A stretch of DNA of 24,065 bases, taken from contig DBYJ01000054.1 in the NCBI GenBank assembly GCA_002309805.1, positions 14,219-38,283 of the forward strand, in the 5' to 3' direction. Position 1 is the first letter of the stretch. Every line of letters starts with the position of its first letter. The translations under genes and the position numbers were made by a program. The notes below the pieces were generated by a model. The model had not been told where the DNA came from, made no database searches, and saw only the letters and a program-made list of their open reading frames with translations. Of the stretch, positions 20,703 to 24,065 are shown one piece after another. Source of the stretch: Bacteroidales bacterium UBA1189 (GTDB lineage Bacteria; Bacteroidota; Bacteroidia; Bacteroidales; Bacteroidaceae).

Positions 20703-23471
20703 ATGAAGTCAAGATTTTTAACTAATTATACTGATACGACATTTCTTGCTACGATTCAGGCAAATCTGAGGTCTTGCAGGTCTTTTGCCTTTTCTGTCAG
20801 TTTCATAAAAAAGGCGGGATTAGTATTACTTGCTAACGATATTAAATCAGCTTTGGAGCGTGGGGTAAAAGGAAAACTGATTACTTCTACCTATCAGAAC
20901 TTTACGGATGTTGAATCCCTGAACTTCTTTTTCAAATTATCTCTAACTTTTGAGAATTTTGATTGTCACCTCGATGATGAGTGCTTCTATGACGAGAAGA
21001 ATTATTCAACAAACGGTTTCCACACCAAAGGTTATTTGTTTGAATTTGACGACAGATGTGAATTGGTGGTTGGTTCTTCAAATATTACCCGCTATGCTTT
21101 GCTTAAGAATATTGAGTGGGATTTGGTCATCGATTGTCATAAAACGGATGAGGCTTATCAGAGTGCCTGTATTGAGTTTGGTGAACTATGGGAGAAAACA
21201 CTAGAACTCACCCAAGAACGCATTAATCTATACGCCCAGAAGATAAACTTTGCTATTGAACGCTGGGATATGGATTATGACCTTGCAGAGCAAAAGATTA
21301 TGCCGAACTATATGCAACGCAAGGCTCTGAAAGAGCTGAACAGGAATCGAGCTATTGGCGTAAATCGGGCTCTCATTGTTTCTGCCACAGGTTCGGGTAA
21401 AACTTACTTGGCTGCTTTTGATGCTCTTAACTTTGCACCTAATAAACTACTTTATGTCGTTCATGAAGGTTCTATTCTGCGTAAATCCCTTGAAACTTTC
21501 CAAGAAGTTTTCGGCAGCTTGAAGTACTGTGGTATTTATACGGGAGAAGCAAAGGAACTTGAAGCCGATTTCATCTTTACGACCAATGTTTCTATGTGTC
21601 GTTCGTTGGAACTATTTGACAAAAAGGAATTCGATTACATTATCATAGATGAGTGTCATCATGCAGTAGCAAATACCTATCGCCAAATCATAGACTATTT
21701 CGAGCCGGAATTCTTGTTAGGCTTGACGGCTACAGAGAATCGAATGGATAATAAGGATGTAGTAGAACTTTTTGGCAATAATATTCCATACGAATTGCGT
21801 CTGCGAGATGCTATCATCAACGACCTTATTGTTCCATTCCATTATTATGGCATTCGGGATGAACTGGTTAACTATGGATTAACAGATTCAGAAGAAAGAC
21901 GCCTTATAGCCCAAATATCCAACGAAGATAATTGTAATTTCATTTATCAGCAAATAGAAAACCATCGTCCTGAAGGGCAGAAGCTAAAGGCTCTGGCTTT
22001 CTGTCGGAATATTCAGCATGCTCGAATGATGGCAGAGAATCTGGGTGAGTATTACCATACAGCCTTTTTGAGTGGCAAGAATAAGACAGGAGAGCGTATT
22101 CGTGCATTCAATGATTTACAAAGCGATAACAAAGAACTGGAGATACTCTTTGCTGTTGATATCCTGAATGAGGGCGTTGACATACCTGGAGTTAATATGG
22201 TACTTTTCTTGCGTCCTACAGAATCAAGTACAATCTTTATCCAACAATTGGGCCGCGGATTACGTAAGTTCCCCAACAAGAGTTATGTGACCATTCTCGA
22301 TTTCATTGGGAATAGTTATAAACGAAGTGTGCACATAGCACTCGCACTTGGTAGCTTGTCAAAAGGGTACATCCTTGAAAAGAAGTTGTTAAAAGCGATG
22401 TTACGGAATGATTTCCGTGCACTCGGTTTGGAAGAATATGGCGTTAGAATCAATATTGACGACTTGTCCAAAGAAGAAATACTCCATCATATCGACGATG
22501 AGAACTTCAATCGGGTTCAATATCTAAAGAAAGATTACCAGAATTTTAAGAGCTATCTGAAAACTCCCACCTTCCCAAGGCACATGGATTATGTAAATAG
22601 TGACTATGCTCCTAATTTGCTTAAGTTCATGAAGATTAAGATTGATAATAAGAAAACTAATTCATACTATGGATTCTTGAAGGGTATTGGTGAGGACGTT
22701 CCACTTTTTTCAGATGAACAAGTAGTGGTTATCAGCTACGTCTCTAGTCTGTTACCTCTTGTGCGCAGACATGAATATCTTATTGTTAAGCACTTGCTTG
22801 AAGGTATAACTTCAGAATATCTATTACGACAGTTACTTGCTGGTGAGATAGCAGGTTATACAGAAGAGCAGTTTGACCATGCCTTCAGGTTTATGAAAGA
22901 AGGCGGAGCTGTAGTACAAAAAGATGGACAAATAAAGTTTGCTTGTGTTGTTGAGCCTGAGTTTGAGGAATATGTTTCAGATTTGCTTGAATATGGTCTG
23001 TCACAATACAATGTGAGATACAAAAATGAGGAAGACTTCTTGCTCTATCAGGATTATCGTCAAGATCAGGCTCTGCTAAAGATTCTGGAGAATCCGAAGC
23101 ACAATCAGTTGGGAACCTACTATAAAGATGGAAAGATGTATATCTTTGCCGGACTAAAGAAAGACGATTCCGTGCAAGAGCATCTTAACTACAAGGACAA
23201 GTTCTTGGACAGCGAGACTTTCCAGTGGGAGAGTATTGCAAGAATCTCAGAAAAAGAAGAAAACTTGCAAAAGGAATGCAAGATGGCTTATGTCTTTGTC
23301 CGAAAAGTAGAATCAGAAAATGGTATAACATTGCCTTTTACGTTTGTAGGTACAGGCCAACTGCATAATCCCCGAAAAGATGCAACAACGAATGGTTCAA
23401 TTCTTTATGATATTCATATGGATAATCCTTTACCAGATGATTTAATGGAAGATTTTAAGTGGACAGCATAA
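20703..23471 (+). CDS. PLD nuclease-like / DEAD-DEAH helicase / DUF3427 protein
   Basis: A 922-residue cytoplasmic superfamily 2 helicase fused to a phospholipase-D type nuclease domain. Residues about 1-170 are PLD-like: FHTKGYLF holds H107 and K109, followed by DDRCELVVGSSNITR, a single HKD half-site, so a dimer would be needed for a full active centre. The helicase core has Walker A ATGSGKT (228-234), motif II DECHH (316-320), LTATENRMD, and motif VI QQLGRGLRKF (514-523). The C-terminal part (about 570-922) matches the DUF3427 type, with LGTYYKDGKMYIFAGLKKDD and TFVGTGQLHNP. It is strongly A+T-rich compared with genes to its left, suggesting recent transfer. The Nudix gene starts 2 nt after its stop. 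Such proteins occur in defence-island settings; activity on foreign DNA or RNA is inference. Confidence 0.92.
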   Translation: MKSRFLTNYTDTTFLATIQANLRSCRSFAFSVSFIKKAGLVLLANDIKSALERGVKGKLITSTYQNFTDVESLNFFFKLSLTFENFDCHLDDECFYDEKNYSTNGFHTKGYLFEFDDRCELVVGSSNITRYALLKNIEWDLVIDCHKTDEAYQSACIEFGELWEKTLELTQERINLYAQKINFAIERWDMDYDLAEQKIMPNYMQRKALKELNRNRAIGVNRALIVSATGSGKTYLAAFDALNFAPNKLLYVVHEGSILRKSLETFQEVFGSLKYCGIYTGEAKELEADFIFTTNVSMCRSLELFDKKEFDYIIIDECHHAVANTYRQIIDYFEPEFLLGLTATENRMDNKDVVELFGNNIPYELRLRDAIINDLIVPFHYYGIRDELVNYGLTDSEERRLIAQISNEDNCNFIYQQIENHRPEGQKLKALAFCRNIQHARMMAENLGEYYHTAFLSGKNKTGERIRAFNDLQSDNKELEILFAVDILNEGVDIPGVNMVLFLRPTESSTIFIQQLGRGLRKFPNKSYVTILDFIGNSYKRSVHIALALGSLSKGYILEKKLLKAMLRNDFRALGLEEYGVRINIDDLSKEEILHHIDDENFNRVQYLKKDYQNFKSYLKTPTFPRHMDYVNSDYAPNLLKFMKIKIDNKKTNSYYGFLKGIGEDVPLFSDEQVVVISYVSSLLPLVRRHEYLIVKHLLEGITSEYLLRQLLAGEIAGYTEEQFDHAFRFMKEGGAVVQKDGQIKFACVVEPEFEEYVSDLLEYGLSQYNVRYKNEEDFLLYQDYRQDQALLKILENPKHNQLGTYYKDGKMYIFAGLKKDDSVQEHLNYKDKFLDSETFQWESIARISEKEENLQKECKMAYVFVRKVESENGITLPFTFVGTGQLHNPRKDATTNGSILYDIHMDNPLPDDLMEDFKWTA

Positions 23472-23473
23472 AT

Positions 23474-23848
23474 ATGAAACAGATAGAAGTCGTCGCAGCA
23501 ATCATTCGCAAGGGAGATAAGATATTCGCCACTCAGAGAGGGTATGGCGATTTCAAGGACTGGTGGGAGTTTCCTGGCGGGAAGATGGAGGCTGGGGAAA
23601 CGCCGGAGGAGGCGCTGAAGCGCGAGATTCGCGAGGAGCTTTCAACGGAGATAAGTGTAAAAGAGTTTCTCTGTACGGTGGAGTATGATTATCCGAAGTT
23701 CCATTTGACGATGCATTGTTATCTTTGTTCGCTACTGACAGAGGCACTACACTTGAATGAGCATGAGGCGGCAAAGTGGCTTGCGAAAGATGAGTTGGAT
23801 AGTCTGGATTGGTTGCCTGCTGACAAAGAAGTGGTGAAAAAACTCTGA
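23474..23848 (+). CDS. Nudix hydrolase (MutT-like (d)NTP pyrophosphohydrolase)
   Basis: A 124-residue enzyme that should hydrolyse nucleoside triphosphates or related compounds to the monophosphate and pyrophosphate. The Nudix box runs from G36 (GKMEAGE, then REIREEL); the metal-binding REXXEE is R50-E55. The canonical Gly after the EE-X step is Ser57. WWEFPGGKMEAGE and the KWLAKDELDSLDWLPADKEV tail are like the MutT / CTP pyrophosphohydrolase group. The start at 23474 gives the family N-terminus MKQIEVVAAIIRKGDKIFAT; an in-frame ATG at 23459 inside the helicase gene is possible. The 2-nt spacing suggests co-translation with the helicase. It may sanitise oxidised nucleotides or act on a signal or product linked to the helicase. 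Confidence 0.92.
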   Translation: MKQIEVVAAIIRKGDKIFATQRGYGDFKDWWEFPGGKMEAGETPEEALKREIREELSTEISVKEFLCTVEYDYPKFHLTMHCYLCSLLTEALHLNEHEAAKWLAKDELDSLDWLPADKEVVKKL

Positions 23849-23930
23849 GATTATAATGTGCTTTTCAACTGCGACAACCCCGACAGCACGCGGTAGCGCA
23901 CCTTCTTTTTTCTGACGTTTTTTTGCTAAC

Positions 23931-23968
23931 AAAACCCCCATTTTTCCAGCAAAAGGTGTGGGGTTTTT
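23931..23968 (+). terminator. Terminator after the helicase-Nudix pair
   Basis: AAAACCCC (23931-23938) pairs with GGGGTTTT (23960-23967) over a 21-nt loop, with TTTTT at 23964-23968. The first arm is A-rich, so it may work in both directions. The last 100 nt beyond it contain no gene that I can see. Confidence 0.6.
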
Positions 23969-24065
23969 CGGGAATCGCGAAACGATTTGCGGGAAAATGT
24001 CGGATAAGTGAGGGGAGAATGGGGTGCTTGCCGGTTTGTGGAGAAACTAACAAACTAACAAAATA

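Noticed and set aside
24030..24065. AACTAACA-type repeat at the right edge
   Set aside because: Only about two units (AAACTAACAAACTAACAAAATA region) are in view before the window ends, too little to call an array.

Overview
The window looks like a chromosomal segment of a Bacteroidales bacterium, most likely a Prevotella-like member. The evidence is the gene content (BspA-type leucine-rich repeat protein, secreted GH2 enzyme with DUF4982-like tail, short-chain type threonine dehydrogenase, periplasmic TonB-type proteins), the near absence of Shine-Dalgarno sequences, and repeated matches to the Bacteroidetes promoter pattern TTTG-N19-21-TAnnTTTG. Most genes are GC-rich; the right end (Fic gene and above all the helicase) is clearly richer in A+T and looks acquired. 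Genus-level assignment is inference.

Layout. 1-424 (-): start of a secreted LRR protein cut by the window edge, preceded by a roughly 340-nt structured leader with a small Cys-rich ORF and a strong promoter near 773-803. 979-5208 (-): GH2 glycosidase, GNAT acetyltransferase, RluA-type pseudouridine synthase, TetR regulator. 5292-5363 (+): initiator tRNA-Met with promoter and terminator. 5523-8123 (-): sugar-nucleotide-type nucleotidyltransferase, pyrK, pyrD, one operon from a promoter at 8168-8200. 8215-10355 (+): cyclophilin-type lipoprotein overlapping an M16 zinc protease. 10363-11118 (-): unidentified membrane protein. 11219-14266 (-): serine acetyltransferase, O-acetylhomoserine sulfhydrylase and cysteine synthase, a sulfur-assimilation operon divergent from an Lrp/AsnC regulator (14434-14898, +), with a perfect Lrp-type palindrome between them. 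14967-15323 (-): four-helix-bundle protein set between inverted octamer arrays. 15408-18638: kbl (-), a double TonB-domain protein (-), and tdh (+); kbl and Tdh make the two-step threonine-to-glycine pathway. 19041-20198 (+): Fic AMP-transferase-like gene bracketed by related repeat elements. 20703-23848 (+): PLD-nuclease/helicase/DUF3427 protein followed closely by a Nudix hydrolase, a plausible two-gene defence module.

Two layers deserve attention beyond the genes. First, the leader of the LRR gene can be folded in two mutually exclusive ways, like a transcription attenuator, and carries a 46-codon ORF with four cysteines in its first 16 residues. Second, the intergenic spaces hold families of 7- to 8-nt periodic repeats and a two-hairpin repeat element whose stems covary between copies; these repeats touch or supply the stop codons of several genes, and one array lies in frame inside the M16 protease.
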